A stretch of DNA of 64,000 nucleotides. Source: Tubiluchus corallicola. Its lineage: Eukaryota > Priapulida > Priapulimorpha > Priapulimorphida > Tubiluchidae. Location: assembly GCA_030141605.1 (NCBI GenBank), contig JAQGDQ010000454.1, positions 62,001 to 126,000 of the forward strand, read 5' to 3'. Made by a program: the position numbers and the translations under genes. Below are positions 1 to 11,985 of this stretch, piece by piece; the stretch's first letter is position 1, and each line of letters opens with the position of its first letter. The notes beneath the pieces were generated by a model that worked only from the letters and a program-made list of their open reading frames with translations, had not been told where the DNA came from and did not search any database.

Positions 1-115
1 GTAAAGCCAGGAACCACATAGTGAGGGGGCAGCACTGACCATCTGTTCACTTGGGGGCAGACGTGAGGTATAGAGTAGACAGTAGGCGTTTTGAAAGTGA
101 ATTTGAAAGTAATTA

Positions 116-174
116 CAGGTGTACTTGTACCTGTAGACAGAATGACAGGTACGTTCACCTGTTTGTCTCACCTG
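116..174. promoter_or_regulatory. Cluster of five E2-boxes (CAGGTR/YACCTG)
   Basis: CAGGTG (116), TACCTG (128), CAGGTA (146), CACCTG (156) and CACCTG (169) fall within 59 bp. Chance expectation for these hexamers on both strands is about one per kilobase. Snail, Scratch and ZEB zinc-finger repressors and some bHLH factors bind this core. It could be a cis-regulatory element, but no nearby gene start is visible, so the role is inferred. Confidence 0.3.
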
Positions 175-326
175 GTTGTTTTCTAAGTGCACAGGTTCAT
201 CTCTTGTTAATTTTACACGTGTAACATGTTTGAATGAACAGTTTTCAGACAGGCCCTCTGGCCTTCCGTTAGAGAGGTGTAAGTTGAAAGGATGTTTTTT
301 AAACACATATAAGTTCGTGAAATATA

Positions 327-570
327 TCGTCATCATCATCGTCGTCACCGTCGTCGTTGTCGTCATCACCATTATCATCGTCGTCGACATCATCATCATC
401 AAAAGCAGCAGCAGCATCGTCGTCGTCATTATCATCATCATCACCATCATCATCGTTACCATCATCATCATCGTCGTCGTCGTTATCGTCGTCGTCGTCG
501 TCGTTGTCGTCGTCGTCGTCGTCATCATCATCATCAAAAGCAGCAGCAGCATCGTCGTCATCATCATCAT
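327..570. repeat. (ATC/GTC)n imperfect trinucleotide repeat
   Basis: ATC and GTC triplets alternate for about 240 bp, interrupted twice by AAAGCAGCAGCAGCATCGTC, so there is a higher-order period. Open frames across it encode only runs of I/V or S and are artefacts of the repeat. Confidence 0.95.
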
Positions 571-1169
571 AATATGCTCGTTACATATAATAGAATTCCT
601 CCTTCAGGACAGATAAACACAGCAGTATATGCTCTTCCTGTAACGAATGTGATGGTAGTTTACAGGGCAACACCAGCTTGCTTTAGAATTTCGTGGATAA
701 GAAACCAGAAAGAAAAAAATGGACTTGTAAACAGTTATAAAACGCAGTCATAAAAGCGAGTTAATAAGCGATTTTGCATTGCGTCTTTTCCAGTGCTGTA
801 GATTACAGCTACCGCACGTGGTTTGGAATTTTTTTATGTTATTCTAAGATATGCTGGTAATTTGGAGAATATCTCGCCAGTGCTGTGTTTTCACTTTTAA
901 CTAACAAAACCTTGGAGTTGGTTATAGTGCTCAGTAATAGTTTCTAAAAGTACTAATTAGCGAATGCTTTGGCAGTGATGCTCTGAAGCTTATCATGCAC
1001 ACAAGTAATTAAGCAGCAACCTGGCAGCGACTAAATAGGTCTAAAACAGAGTGACTAAACAGAGAGAAGATATACATTCCTTTTACGTGTGTGAGAATCT
1101 GAACTTCGTGCAAATAGGTAGCGATTAGTAGAACTGAATAGAGACCATGAACGATATTAAAGCAAAACC
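571..1169. other. Unassigned AT-rich DNA
   Basis: No open frame, splice-bounded exon or repeat is recognised in this stretch. Confidence 0.6.
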
Positions 1170-1352
1170 AGAGTTAATGTTAAACTCTAGGACAAAACAA
1201 TCTACACTTTAAAATATTGAGAGAAAACGTACTATTTTTTCAAGAATGACTTACGTGTGAAAGAATTATACACAAACACAATTTCACGTTCGCGCCACTA
1301 GTTCTTCGTTGTTACATACATTTCACCATTCGGTAGCTAGACGGGCACTAGA
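1170..1352 (-). mobile_element. Family A TTAA element, truncated
   Basis: The segment matches the right-end region of family A in reverse: CAATCTACxCTTTAAAATATTGA, then the ACGTGTGAAAGAATTAT block and the CGCGCCACTAGTTCTTCG block. The adjoining GA microsatellite cuts the copy off. Confidence 0.7.
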
Positions 1353-1540
1353 GCCTCAGAGAGAGGAGAGAGGAGAGAGAAAGGGGGGAAGAGAAAGGGG
1401 GAGGTAGAGAGGGAGGGAGAGAAAAAGAGAGAAAGAGGAGAAAGAGAAAGGAAGGGAGAGAGAAAGAGAGAAACAGAGAGAGAGAGGCGAAAGAGGGAGA
1501 TAGAGAGAGGGGGAGGTAGGGAGAGAAAAAGAGAGAGAAA

Positions 1541-1633
<93 letters not shown>
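1353..1633. repeat. (GA)n polypurine microsatellite
   Basis: An imperfect GA/GGA tract of 190 bp leads into a nearly pure (GA)n run at about 1545-1628 and a short G run. The minus-strand L/S-rich frames across it are artefacts. Confidence 0.97.
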
Positions 1634-1635
<2 letters not shown>

Positions 1636-2039
1636 TCTTGTAACATCGAAATGCAAGGAATAGTAACCGAAACTTCTTTACTATAGAGTCAGAAAGTCAA
1701 ACGTTTTATTGTGTTTTTTGCTGCAGAATTGCATTGAATTCGTGAATGAGCGTTCATGGAGGCTGCGAATGTTATTAACCTGATTACGTGCCGTTCCTAA
1801 TTGTTTACTGTTGTTTTTGTTCTGTAGAAGTAAAAACGAAGGCAATAATTCACTGACTAAACATCAACCGTTTGTATATTTTATGATTGGATTTGAAATT
1901 GAGACAGGAAACAGCATATGGTTTACAATAATTAATTCAGCAAAACAGTTTTTACTAACGGGATTATGTATTTGTCCTGTAACGTAGCGTGGCGTATCCA
2001 GGATGTTACAGTTTTCCCAAGGAATTTTGTATGTACACT
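1634..2039. other. Unassigned DNA
   Basis: No gene or repeat is recognised in this stretch. Confidence 0.6.
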
Positions 2040-2412
2040 AGGAGATGAGCATTCTCCACCAGAAAACGAATTCGATCGAATCGAATTTGTGGCTTTCGAA
2101 TTCGAATCTTACCGAATTAGAGTATTTCGAATCAGAATCGAATTCGAATTGAGTTCGAAAGATTTTCGAACAAGTTTTCCAACCACTAGTAAAAAGTGGT
2201 CTTACAAAGATCATGCATATTACTTGATTTTGTTCTGTAGTAAAACCACTAACAATTTGTTTAAAATTTTGTACAGAAATCACAGCTAACCTGTGCTGAT
2301 TGCATGATGTTTCAAACGTTTTAATGATAAAGAACGTATGTGATCGAAATGCTGAATTATTCCTATCCATAATTTTAGGTGAAACGAATTCGAACGTTCG
2401 ATGTTCATCCCT
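2040..2412. mobile_element. Family K: hAT-like MITE rich in TTCGAA
   Basis: The ends TAGGAGATGAGCAT and ATGTTCATCCCTA are imperfect inverted repeats. The sub-terminal regions are dense in TTCGAA/GAATTC motifs, as in many short hAT-type elements. A related end sits at 45713. I could not find a matching 8-bp target duplication. The short frames inside are not protein-coding in any convincing way. Confidence 0.45.
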
Positions 2413-2704
2413 AATATGCATCAGAACGTCTCCAGGAACTAAGCATTTTTTCTACAAGATGGCGCAGCTCATGCGGAGTTTTCTGTTTGAATATCATTGC
2501 AAAGACTTCACACGAGATTTTATCCCCGAAACACAAATTTACGGCGTCTACAGACCGTCAGGGTTTTCTGGTTCCTTGCGTGACAGTCTGAGCTCTAAAA
2601 TCTCAATTCCTCTTTTATTAGCAACAGCTGAAAGAAAGTGAAACTTATGACTGTCATTCACAACGTCTTTGTGAAAAGATGACAGTTTGTTACTTGAATT
2701 TGCT

Positions 2705-3304
2705 TTAGAGGACAGAATGATTTTTCATATACTACCTCATTTTCAAGTACGGTAAAAGTATACATTTTAATACAATTAATACTGCAAAAGTGGTTTTATT
2801 ATAAATAAATAACAAACTGAAAACAGAATTAACGACAGGCAAGTCCAGCTATTGACGACATCACAAACTAATATAATTTTCAACAGCAAAAATATTCCAT
2901 GAGCTTGTTTGCACGTGTTTGTGAAAGTGAAAATTGACGTACAGTGCTATTGTAAGATATTCTGTGTGTTGTACTAGGCAAGTTGTAAGATAAAAATTAA
3001 AATTTCAAATGTACCGCTTGTGCTCACGCATGAGCTGTCGAACGTGCGTAGTTCGTCAGAGACTAACACATCTGAACTGAGAGGTACAGCACCTGTTTTT
3101 TTTGCAATGCGTTTCCGAAATGTTGGTGCTAGTGCCTGTCTAACTAGCGAATGGTGAAATGCATGTAACAGTGAAGAATTAGTGGCGTGAACGTGAAACT
3201 ATATTTGTGCGGTAATAATTCTTTCGCGTAAGTCATTTTTGTGTGTGTCTCTTTCAATATTTTAAGCTTGTTTCGACCTACAGGATGATTCGGTCCGGTT
3301 TTAT
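2705..3304 (+). mobile_element. Family A TTAA element
   Basis: Homologous along its full length to the best copy at 4329-4934: the left end GAGGACAGAATGATTTTTCAT, an internal ATTAATACTGCAAAA block, a GAGCTGTCGAACGTGCGTAG block and a right end near GGTCCGGTTTT. Both terminal TTAA sites are decayed. No transposase is encoded. Confidence 0.8.
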
Positions 3305-4117
3305 ATTGTCATCCAAATTTAAACGTTGGTCGTTTCTGAACGTGGATCAATTTTGATATAACACAAGGTCAATATAACAGCAATTTACCTTTGAATGTTT
3401 CTCAAAGATTTCTCCTACTGTATTTCATTCATCAAAACCTGTTCTGAGACGAACTAAATTCCCTGATTTAACTCCTCAAATAAGAATTTGTTTTCTTTCT
3501 GATGTTAAATGACTTCTTTATTCTCTACTAGATTGACTTGCGGTGAGAAAGCCTTTATCAAAAACTAGTTTACGTCATTTTTATCTCCTTATATGGTGGC
3601 TAATCTTTATAGAGGGCGTAGTAATCGTTCTGTGGTTTATTGTGTTTGAATAAGACGTGTCAGAAATAATTGATTGTTAAAGAAACTTAATCGCTTCTGA
3701 AGGATTAGATAACTTTGTGTTTGCTTTAAACGTTTTTTGTTAATCTGTGCGCTTAACTTGAACGCGGTCTTTGGAAAAAATGAAATAAAGCAATGTCCAT
3801 AGATAAGTAAATAGAGCGGCGAGTTTTAGTTCTTAACACATTGTTTTCTTTTGTTGTTTGTTAGTTTTGTTGAAAAGAGGTGATCAAGATTCCTCTGCTA
3901 ACATCAGTGCGTCAGCCAATTGTAATTTTTTTCCTATTTTTAAACGCTGCTGTGCAACTCTCTGGAATCAAAGACCTGCGTAGAATTGCTTCTGTGTGAA
4001 CTATTGTTTCTTGCTATGTGAACTAGTTATACTTTGTGTTCAGGCTGAATTTAATTGACTTTAAAACTGCTAAAATTCAGTAATTTCAGCACAGCCTAAA
4101 GCTAAGATTGATTATCC
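3305..4117. other. Unassigned AT-rich DNA
   Basis: No gene or repeat family is recognised. Confidence 0.55.
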
Positions 4118-4206
4118 TTGCATAACGACTCCCGTTTAACGTCGTTTCGCTTAACGTCGCGTTTTGCTGGAATGCTTTAGCGTCGTTAAGCGAGGACTTA
4201 TTGTGT
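4118..4206. mobile_element. Pogo/Tigger-like terminal fragment
   Basis: Contains CGACTCCCGTTTAACG, two CGCTTAACGTCG motifs and GTTAAGCGAGGACTTATTG. These CTTAACGAC/AAGTCCTCGC words resemble the ends of pogo/Tigger-type Tc1-mariner elements. A related end, finishing at a TA, is at 61195-61309. Only end sequence remains. Confidence 0.45.
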
Positions 4207-4328
4207 GTATGTAGCTGAGGTGTGTAAGTAAATAGGATCATATCATTAATTTAGAGTTTAGATCTTGTTACTTAATCTGAAAGTTGTTTAAACGACCGTT
4301 GTTTAAGCCACGTACGATAGTTGTATAT

Positions 4329-4934
4329 TTAAAGAAGACAGGATGATTTTTCGTATACTACCCCATTTTCAAGTCCGATAAAAAGTTTACATTTTATCAC
4401 ATTTAATACTGCAAAAGCGTTTCTGATAATTAAATAATAGATTAAAAACTTAATTAATGGCGGGCAAGCCCAACTACTGATGACATTGCAAACTAGCATA
4501 ATTTTCAACAGCAAAAATATTCCAGCGTGTTGTACGTGTTTGTGAAAGCGAAAATTGAAGTCTAGTACTTCTGTAAGATATTCAATGTGTTGTACTAAAA
4601 CTAGGCAAGTTTTAAGATAAAACTTTAAATTTCAAATTCACCGCTGTGCTCACGCATGGGCTGTCGAGTTCGTTACAAATTAACACATCTGAATTGAGAG
4701 ATACAGCACCTGTTTTTTGTGCATGCATTTCCAAGATGCAGGTGCTAGTGCCCGTCTAACTAGCGAATGGCGAAGGGCATGCAACGTCGGACAACTAGGG
4801 CGCGAACGTGAAATTGTGTTTGTATGGTAATAATTCTTTCACGTAAGTTGTTTTTGAAAAAATATTATGTTTCCTTTCAGTATTTTAAAGAGTAGGTTGT
4901 TTTGGCCTACAGATTGGGTCAGGTTTTGCTTTAA
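4329..4934 (+). mobile_element. Family A TTAA element (best full-length copy)
   Basis: A 606-bp element bounded by TTAA on both sides. The left end is TTAAAGAAGACAGGATGATT and the right end reads GGGTCAGGTTTTGCTTTAA. The termini form a short imperfect inverted repeat (TTAAAG, then A-rich, then GGA). TTAA target duplication and this end structure are typical of piggyBac-type elements. With no transposase frame it is a MITE. Confidence 0.8.
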
Positions 4935-4974
4935 GGTAAGTTTGTTGCAAAAGTCACTTTTTTGCTAACCTTAC

Positions 4975-5260
4975 TAAGATTTTCTCAGAAATTCTCATCA
5001 CTACGTACTACGCTGGACATTGAATTTCTAGAAGATGTGTTACTACTTCCATTTCCCCCGGGCTTCTTATTTGTGGAATTCTTTACCAGAAACCTGTTTC
5101 TCTGAAAATCACAAGCTGAAGAACATTAACAGACACTTTCAGTCACTTGTAACTTTTAGGTATATGAATTTCATTTCTGTGGACACATCTTCATATTTCA
5201 CGTGTTTATTGTACCTTTACCTTGAGTAGTGACCATTGGGTAGTTACATGAAAGTAGTAG
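4975..5260 (+). mobile_element. LINE ORF2 C-terminal relic
   Basis: The open frame 5035-5229 reads FPRASYLWNSLPETCFSE, then KLKNINRHFQSL, ending at a stop codon. The R-x-LWNSLP ... F/INxxFxxxL pattern is the usual C-terminus of the reverse-transcriptase protein in CR1/Jockey-type non-LTR retrotransposons. A diverged sister relic is at 18055-18265. Nothing upstream of the last 60 or so codons remains. Confidence 0.6.
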
Positions 5261-7150
5261 CCGAAATTTTTCTCATTGACTAGGCGAATTTTCAGAAAAA
5301 TGGATTGCTGCAGATATTTTTCCTTAAAGTTGGCCCTGTCTCGTGAATTTGACTAAGCTGTTGCCGGTTTAAAAAATTAGCGGAAAAGGCTTAAAATAGC
5401 AGAACACAAAATGACCGCAAAGCTTTTGCACAAAGAATATAAACCAAAATAGATGCCTAGAAAAATAACGTTAAAAGGCGATTACGACATATATTGAAAG
5501 GCAGTTGCTCCTAAGAAATCTATTTTTGTTACTTTTATTTCAAAAATGGCAGCCGTTTTCAAGATGGCCGTCACCCAAAACGAAATGAGGCTTTCTTGCA
5601 TTTATTTAGCTGTTTCACCTGCAGAATCATTATTATTTTTACATATTTTTCTTCTCGATTGAAATATATCATCTTACTACCTTATCTGCCTCCTAGGACA
5701 CGTAGGCAATGTTTTCCCTGGGCCGTGGTTTTGTTGGGTTTAACTCTCTCCATGTTTGTTTAAAGCAAATAGAAAATTAAGATTTTCTGTTTGGGGTGAG
5801 TATGTGGTCAAGGTCGAGAATGAATAGGATGAAAAATAAAGTAGAATTGAACTTTATTTTAACAAAACCTGATTTTATCACTTAGATTCGATAGAAGGAC
5901 ATTTTGACCGACGAATTTACGTTATCCGTTCACATTTCTCGCATACATTAGCATATATTTGCACTTACACTGTCTACAGTACACACATCACCGAGGGACT
6001 TAAATTATAATATCTTGGTCTACTGAAAGCTCTTAATTTTGGCTGCAACTCAATAAGAAACCTATGAACCACAAACGTCGTTCTTGCGGTTGCTTGTCGA
6101 GAACAAGAATAAAATCTGGCATCAGGTCGAGAACGGGGAATTTATTTTGGTTCCTAGATCTCGCTTATTTCGTGTTTAGCTCAGAAAAGGTGTAACGGTT
6201 GATGTAAAAAGTTTTTTAGCGTTTTCTGTGCTTTAAGTGAAATTGGGGCAAACTGAACAGAAACATTATTCTCAGTGGCATTCAGAGCACCTTATCCAAA
6301 GAGTAGAGACCCTTCCAGATATTTTGCATCCTAGCTGCTTCAACTTAATGCTAGAATTTTCCCAATTTTCTTTCCATTCCAATCTCATGTTCGTGGATTG
6401 TCCTTTTGCAATCTGCTGTGCCGTCCATCGCCATGACGTCACAGATTTTAGCGTCACCGATAATTAATGTTTCGTCTGCTTTAATTTAGCTCGATACCTT
6501 AGAATTCAAGAGGCTGGGGGAAAGTGGTAATAGTGCTGGGAATGATACGAAAGTCCTTCGTTTAAATGCAGGCTCAGTTTTGGCTTTTTACACAATCTTC
6601 TTTCTTATGTTTAAATTCGGTTTAAAGTTTCAGGATTTGCTACTTTTTATTCCAAAATTTATTGATAATCACGTAATAGGATTATAAATCAACCCTGATT
6701 TAAAATAGTACAGGTGTTTTTAGAAATGTACTGATTTGATGAGCTAAAAAAGTTTTCAGGTGGCTTAGGCTGTAAAAACGGTTAAAAGTTCGAAAGAATT
6801 TACCAAAATATTGTGTCTATCAATAGATTAATGCGAGATAAATCTGACAAGTGCAAACAGAGCCTGTTATTCGACTGTAAACATGGCCCCTGATAACTAC
6901 GGAAGCTTAGCCGTGCCATAATTGTTTGGTAAACAATGGTAATGTAGGTAGAATTATATGAAAGCACGGCTTTGTGATAACGTGGGACTTTCTCTGTGTT
7001 AGGTTTTTGAGCACGTCTGTTTCCCGCATTGTGTTATCATTATAGATTTAAACACATTCTATTTTAAAACAGGTAATTGCACATCGTAATATAGCTAATT
7101 AATGTTACTTAAAACAGTTAAAATTTTGGTTCTACTTTCGTTGTACAACC
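5261..7150. other. Unassigned DNA, 1.9 kb
   Basis: The only frame of note is 6237-6467 (76 codons). It overlaps a similar minus-strand frame, lacks recognisable motifs and is probably chance. No repeats are recognised. Confidence 0.5.
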
Positions 7151-7771
7151 TTAAAGGAAGACAAGATGATTTTTCATTTGCTACCCCATTTTCAAGTCCG
7201 ATAAAATTTTACTTTTTAACACAATTAATACTGCAAAAGCATTTCTGATAATTAAATAATGGATTAAAAACTTAATTAATGCTGGACAATCCCAGCTATT
7301 GATGACATCAGAAACTAACATAATTTTCAACAGCAATAATATTCCACAAGCGTGTTACACGTGTTTGCGAAGGAGAAAATTGAAATACAGTGCTACTGTA
7401 AGATATTCCGTGTGTTGTACTAAAACTAGGCAAGTTTAGCAATTTAGACGCAGCCATTTTAATGGTACTTCGTTTGATACAAGTTTAGAAAAAAGTGCGT
7501 GAAGTTTGAAAGAATAATCGCAGTATTCGTAGCACACTTCACTAATTAAGTAAAATTTCAAATTACTGTATCTTGTCAAAGATTAAAAATACGTTTTTGC
7601 TTATTGAGTAGTGCACCCTGGAGGGTGAGTCAGCGACACTTTACCAATTGGTGAAAACATTTTAAATTAACATTTCTAGTTACACAAGTCTTTCAAACTG
7701 GTAAGCGAAATGATAAGTAATATAACTTTGCATGGAAAGTTTTTTGCGACATAATTTAGCATTTCACATTT
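7151..7771. mobile_element. Chimera: family A left half joined to inverted family B fragment
   Basis: 7151-7437 is family A in + orientation, starting TTAAAGGAAGACAAGATGATT. At about 7438-7441 it passes directly into family B in minus orientation, with the GACGCAGCCATTTT block and the CCTGGAGGGTGAGTCAGCGAC block. It stops inside B at about 7771. Neither partner has its second end. Confidence 0.7.
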
Positions 7772-8455
7772 TTAACTTCGGAAGAAGTCGTAGCTGAACG
7801 AAATGATGTGGTGCATCACTGTGCGAAAGAAAACCACTTCTCCTTGTCCGAACTGTAGTCTTCCCCTGGGAGTTTTCCCTTCCAGAGATCACGTACAGGA
7901 AGACCTTTATCGATGTCACTTTCAAACGTAATATCAAAAATTATTAGGAATCAATTGAGGCAGAATTGGAATGCAAAGGATTTTTAAAGTACTGCAAATT
8001 TTACAAGCAGTAGACTAGTTTCTCATCCATAATTACACTAATTTATCTTTTTAATTGATAAAATTAATGTCAGTGATCGTTTTATCTAATGCATTTAATA
8101 AAATGAATCGCTTTTTCATCCTCCACAAAAGCTTTTCATTGCCTTTTGTGAACGCTACCAGATGGCTCTGGTCTTTGTTTGCCTCTGACTAAATTTTCAC
8201 AAATTGTCTTTCTAAACAATCTCGTGTTGTGTTATCATTTCGTGTATACCAGAACAGGTGTTGGCTTTGTTCTACCTGTAATTCATAAATTAAAGGTACA
8301 CTGCTTTTGTGTGCTGCGTGCCTTCTTGCTCTTTCACAAAGATTAATTTTCAGTTGCTACACCATCTAATTTTTGAAATTGCAACTGAAAGTAACCTTGA
8401 TAAAGGTCTGGCATCACGTGATCTCTGGAAGGGAATACTCACAGGGGAAGACTAC
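7772..8455. other. Unassigned DNA
   Basis: Nothing is recognised apart from an AT-rich stretch. Confidence 0.5.
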
Positions 8456-8666
8456 TTCTAGTAGCAATAGTGGTAGTGGTGGTAGTGGCTGTGTAGATGG
8501 CAGTGTAGGCGGCAGTGGTAGTGGTAGAGGGTGTGGTAGTGGTAGTGGTAATGGTAGTAGTAGTAGTAGAGATAGTGATAGTGGTGGCGGTAGCGGTGGC
8601 GGTGTAGATGGCAGTGTAGGCGGCAGTGGCAGTGGTAGAGCTAGAGGTAGTGGTAGTGGTAGTTTA
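8456..8666. repeat. (GGTAGT)n-type repeat
   Basis: GGT, AGT and GGC triplets run for about 210 bp. A 50-bp segment containing GTGTAGATGGCAGTGTAGGC occurs twice (about 8489 and 8604). The plus-strand Gly/Ser-rich frame through it is probably a repeat artefact. Confidence 0.9.
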
Positions 8667-8822
8667 CCTTCTAAGTGCGCACGACTGACTCAGCAAAAAA
8701 GTATTATTGATTTTTTGACAATCTAAAGTAATTTATGCTTTCCCTATTTAAGTAGTAGAAAGTTTCTTACGAATGCTGTGATTTGACAGTTTTATTATAA
8801 CCTGTTTCAAATAATTTACTAT

Positions 8823-8975
8823 TAAAATGATGGCGTCTAACGGTCATCGAGAGAGTTTAGATCTTGCAAGTCTTGTACAGCGGTACTCCTATCGCAAGCT
8901 GTGTCTGCAATGAGACAGCATGTAAGTGATACAAAATTGTAAGAGGAATTTTTAATTTTTATCTATGAAGTGTTC
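8823..8975 (+). mobile_element. Family B fragment
   Basis: Matches the right part of family B: AAAATGATGGCGTCTAACGGTC, a CGCAAGCTGTGTCTGCA block and a TGTAAGTGATACAAAATT block. Both ends are missing. Confidence 0.65.
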
Positions 8976-9259
8976 ATCTGTTCATCTAACGTTTATTCAT
9001 TGCAATGAATGGCATAGTTTTGTTAGAATTTCTGTGGTGTTTACTTAGCAATTCTTAAACTAAATCCAACTTTTGTGTGTCCAAATCTTAATTTTAAATC
9101 AACTAAAATCATTCCATTTTACAACAAACTACCTGGCTATGATCTAAAGTCAGTTTTCGCTGAAATACAATACTGCAGTTTTTACATAAATCACTTTTCG
9201 GCAGTATTCGCATTGAAACGGTTGTGGTTTGAAGCTGTCACAATAATTAATGATCCTCT

Positions 9260-9343
9260 CAGGTAAAGGTCCTTTATGCTGTACCGCCTGCTCACAGGTA
9301 ACACACGTTGTTGTTTACCTGTGCGGTCTACAATGCTCAGGTA
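9260..9343. promoter_or_regulatory. Cluster of four E2-boxes
   Basis: CAGGTA (9260), CAGGTA (9295), TACCTG (9316) and CAGGTA (9338) occur within 84 bp, the same motif class as at 116-174 and 29803-29922. Function is inferred only. Confidence 0.28.
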
Positions 9344-9485
9344 CTAATAAAAATGTACCGACAAAGAGCAGTGTGGTAATAAAACTTGCTAATTTAACTA
9401 CGCATTGGAGCAATAGAGGGCGCAGCTAAAACGCACGTGGCGCCATGGCGTCAGAGAACTCAAAAATTTTGTACAGTCTCTGCAT

Positions 9486-9590
9486 TTTTTGCTGAAATTA
9501 ATTTTTAATAAGTGTTTTAGTGACAGGGAAACTTATTGCTAAAATTAATTTTTAATAATTGTTTTTAGTGACTGGGAAACTTCCTAAATT
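9486..9590. repeat. Two-copy tandem duplication (about 50 bp)
   Basis: The blocks AAATTAATTTTTAATAA and TAGTGACxGGGAAACTT appear twice in succession. Confidence 0.8.
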
Positions 9591-9802
9591 GTTCCGTTAC
9601 GTCGCATTTTATCAGAGAAAAAGTTATTCTTGCAGCATTCTTGTCATGGCTCAGCCATTGTTTGGTTTGTCCATATTTGGAATCAAATAAATCTCCAGAG
9701 GGTATAATTCTGGAACTGATGCTGTTACAACTTCGACGTGAGCAAACAGAAGAACAGGATTTGACGAATTTCCTTCTATTTTTGCAGTTTGTTGTGGCGC
9801 GC

Positions 9803-10258
9803 AACGGCAGCCTGTAGTAAAAATTACTGGGGTGCTGCTTCAGAAAATTTAGCCATTTGGTTTAATACTGTGTAAAACGTAACTAATATAATTATGTAAT
9901 TTGTAATTGTAATTTTAAACAAACAAATATACGAGATTTTATGCATAAACTTGCTTTTGCTAATTGCTTTTACTGATTACCTAAGTCGTCGCAGTTGAAG
10001 CTTGATCTGTTCACGGTAAACACGTGACGACTGACAACAAACTGTGTGAGCGACAGTACTTTGTCTACCTAGCAGCAGGTTGCAGCAGTGCAGCGTGTTA
10101 TCTCAGACATGTGCTTGGATGTAAAGCAAACAGTACTTACCCTCACGTGCTCTGGTTCCGTACAATTATAAAGAAAGAGCTAAAGAAAAAAGACTTATAT
10201 TGAATATTATCGAAAATGGGGGGTGCTGCAGTTCCACAGTACCAATACGCGAGCCGCG
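9803..10258 (+). mobile_element. Family C hAT-like MITE
   Basis: The left end is decayed (CGGCAGCCTGTAGTAAAAATTACTGGGG) and the right end is CGAGCCGCG. Other copies begin CAGTGGCGGCTT and end GAGCCGCCA, a terminal inverted repeat of the kind seen in hAT elements. The inside shares the GAGCGACAGTACTTT and GTGAAGCAAACAGTACT blocks with four other copies in the window. No transposase. Confidence 0.65.
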
Positions 10259-10497
10259 CGTCCAGAAGTTTGGTCTTCTCTTTACCGGGGATTTAGCGTG
10301 CAAGGTGCGTGTTTGCGTGTGCGTGCATGCGTGAATAGCGCAGGAGATTAGGCGGCTGCATGTAGTCCTATTATAACGAACAATTCTGGCAGAACAAGGG
10401 AAATAAATGGAGCAGAAAAACAGAGTTGGCAACGTTAACTTTAATAGGTACACACTACATAGGTGGGTATCTCAAAAAATGTTTCCTAAATGACTTT

Positions 10498-10703
10498 TGA
10501 CAAATAATAATAATCACAACAACAATAATAATAAACGCTTTGTTTTTCAAACATAAACACAAGTACAGTTAACAAATCACACACTTAAATAAACAACGCA
10601 TACAACAACACGTCCCTAGAAATACAGGACTCTTTTTAAACGTAGTTGATTAGAAAATACCATAATTTATATCAAACACGTCTACATACATATATATCAC
10701 AGT
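10498..10703 (+). repeat. Family F dispersed repeat
   Basis: About 200 bp, matching 29478-29665: the blocks ATCACACACTTAAATAAACAAC and ACAGGxCTCTTTTTAAxxGTAGTTGATTA. It begins next to an AAT-rich run and ends at ATATATCACAG. The class is not recognised. Confidence 0.7.
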
Positions 10704-10982
10704 AAAAGTAAGTCACAATAAAAATAAAATATTAATTTTCATCAAATGGACTCGAATGATGTAGCCCCAGATATCTCAAAGAATAAAGCCAAGGGCCTAA
10801 TATACCAGAAGTGAGCGAATCACACTTGGGAACTATGTTAAGCAAAATTTTCATGGGGTAATTTGTTACCCCGGTTGCTCTTTATTGTAATACAAAAACC
10901 CTTTGGCTACTTGGTGCCTCTGGACCACAACTAACAGTGGCTAAGCTTATTTGCTTACAGGGCTCAACGTCTGCAGTAATGG

Positions 10983-11070
10983 TGGGGATGATGACGATGA
11001 TAACGATGAAGATGACGATGACGATGATGTTGACGACTATGACGATGACTATGACGGTGATGACAACAAA
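10983..11070. repeat. (GAT/GAC)n trinucleotide repeat
   Basis: Imperfect GATGAC triplets run over about 90 bp. Open frames in it give D-rich or M/T-rich peptides and are artefacts. Confidence 0.9.
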
Positions 11071-11550
11071 AATGAGAAAAATGTTAATATTTCGCCACAT
11101 TATCCCCAAAATTGCATGTTTTCAATGGCAGATTGGACATATCTTACCATCTATTTAGTGTCTTATAGGCATAGAGTTCGTCAAAGTACTAGTAGCAATT
11201 GCAGAAGTTAGCTAAGAGCTTCCACTCTTCCTGGGGGTATCACCTCTTCCTCCCCTTCTTCTTTCCTCCTCCCCAACTCTCAAGAAATCACGTCACCCGG
11301 AGGTGCTGTTGTTTGATACATTTTTTGTCGGAAACAAGTTGATTTACTAGCAATTGGTTAACTAAACGTTCTTACCTGTTTTACCTAATCATTCGCCTGT
11401 CAGCCGTTTCTAGGTTAATGAAAAAGCGGCTGAGTTTACCCTTGTGAGCGAAGGTAATCGACGGCTTGCTTTTTAGTGCATGATGGCGGCAAACAATGAA
11501 TTCCATCGGCCATTTATCAGAGGTCGTGTTGACATTCTTTCTGTACTACT
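11071..11550. other. Unassigned DNA
   Basis: Includes a short pyrimidine-rich stretch at about 11222-11280. No exon can be delimited. Confidence 0.5.
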
Positions 11551-11985
11551 CAGTGGCGGCTTGAAGCTAAAATTAGGGGGGGGGTGCTACTACAGAAAAT
11601 TTTAGCCATTGTTTTAATACTCTGTAAGAAACATATGTAATTTTAATGTTGTAGTTATATTTGAAGATCAGCTGTTGAACGACCTCTTTTCTTAACTGCA
11701 ACTTTCTCATGAAAAGACAACTGTTAAAAATTAAGCAGTTGTAGTTCACTTACATTCACAGAACTTATTTCTTGAGGATGCAAAGCGTCCATTATTAAAT
11801 AATTTATGTTTTAAGCACACACGCTAAGTTTACACTTTATCGCGTCCTAGAATATGATAGCACACGTGGCAATCGTTACTGTGTTAGAGACAGTACTTTC
11901 TCTACTTAGCAGTAGACGCTAGCGTTCAACGTGTTATCTCAGATATGTTATCTGTAGTTTCATCCCCCATACACGAGCCGCCACC
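11551..11985 (+). mobile_element. Family C hAT-like MITE
   Basis: Begins CAGTGGCGGCTTGAAGC and ends ACGAGCCGCCAC. The flanks GTACTACT and GTACTGCG agree at 6 of 8 positions, compatible with an old 8-bp target duplication as expected for hAT. Confidence 0.7.

Noticed and set aside
9565-9804. 79-codon minus frame
   Set aside because: No motif; it lies beside a tandem duplication and a family C element and is likely chance or repeat-derived.
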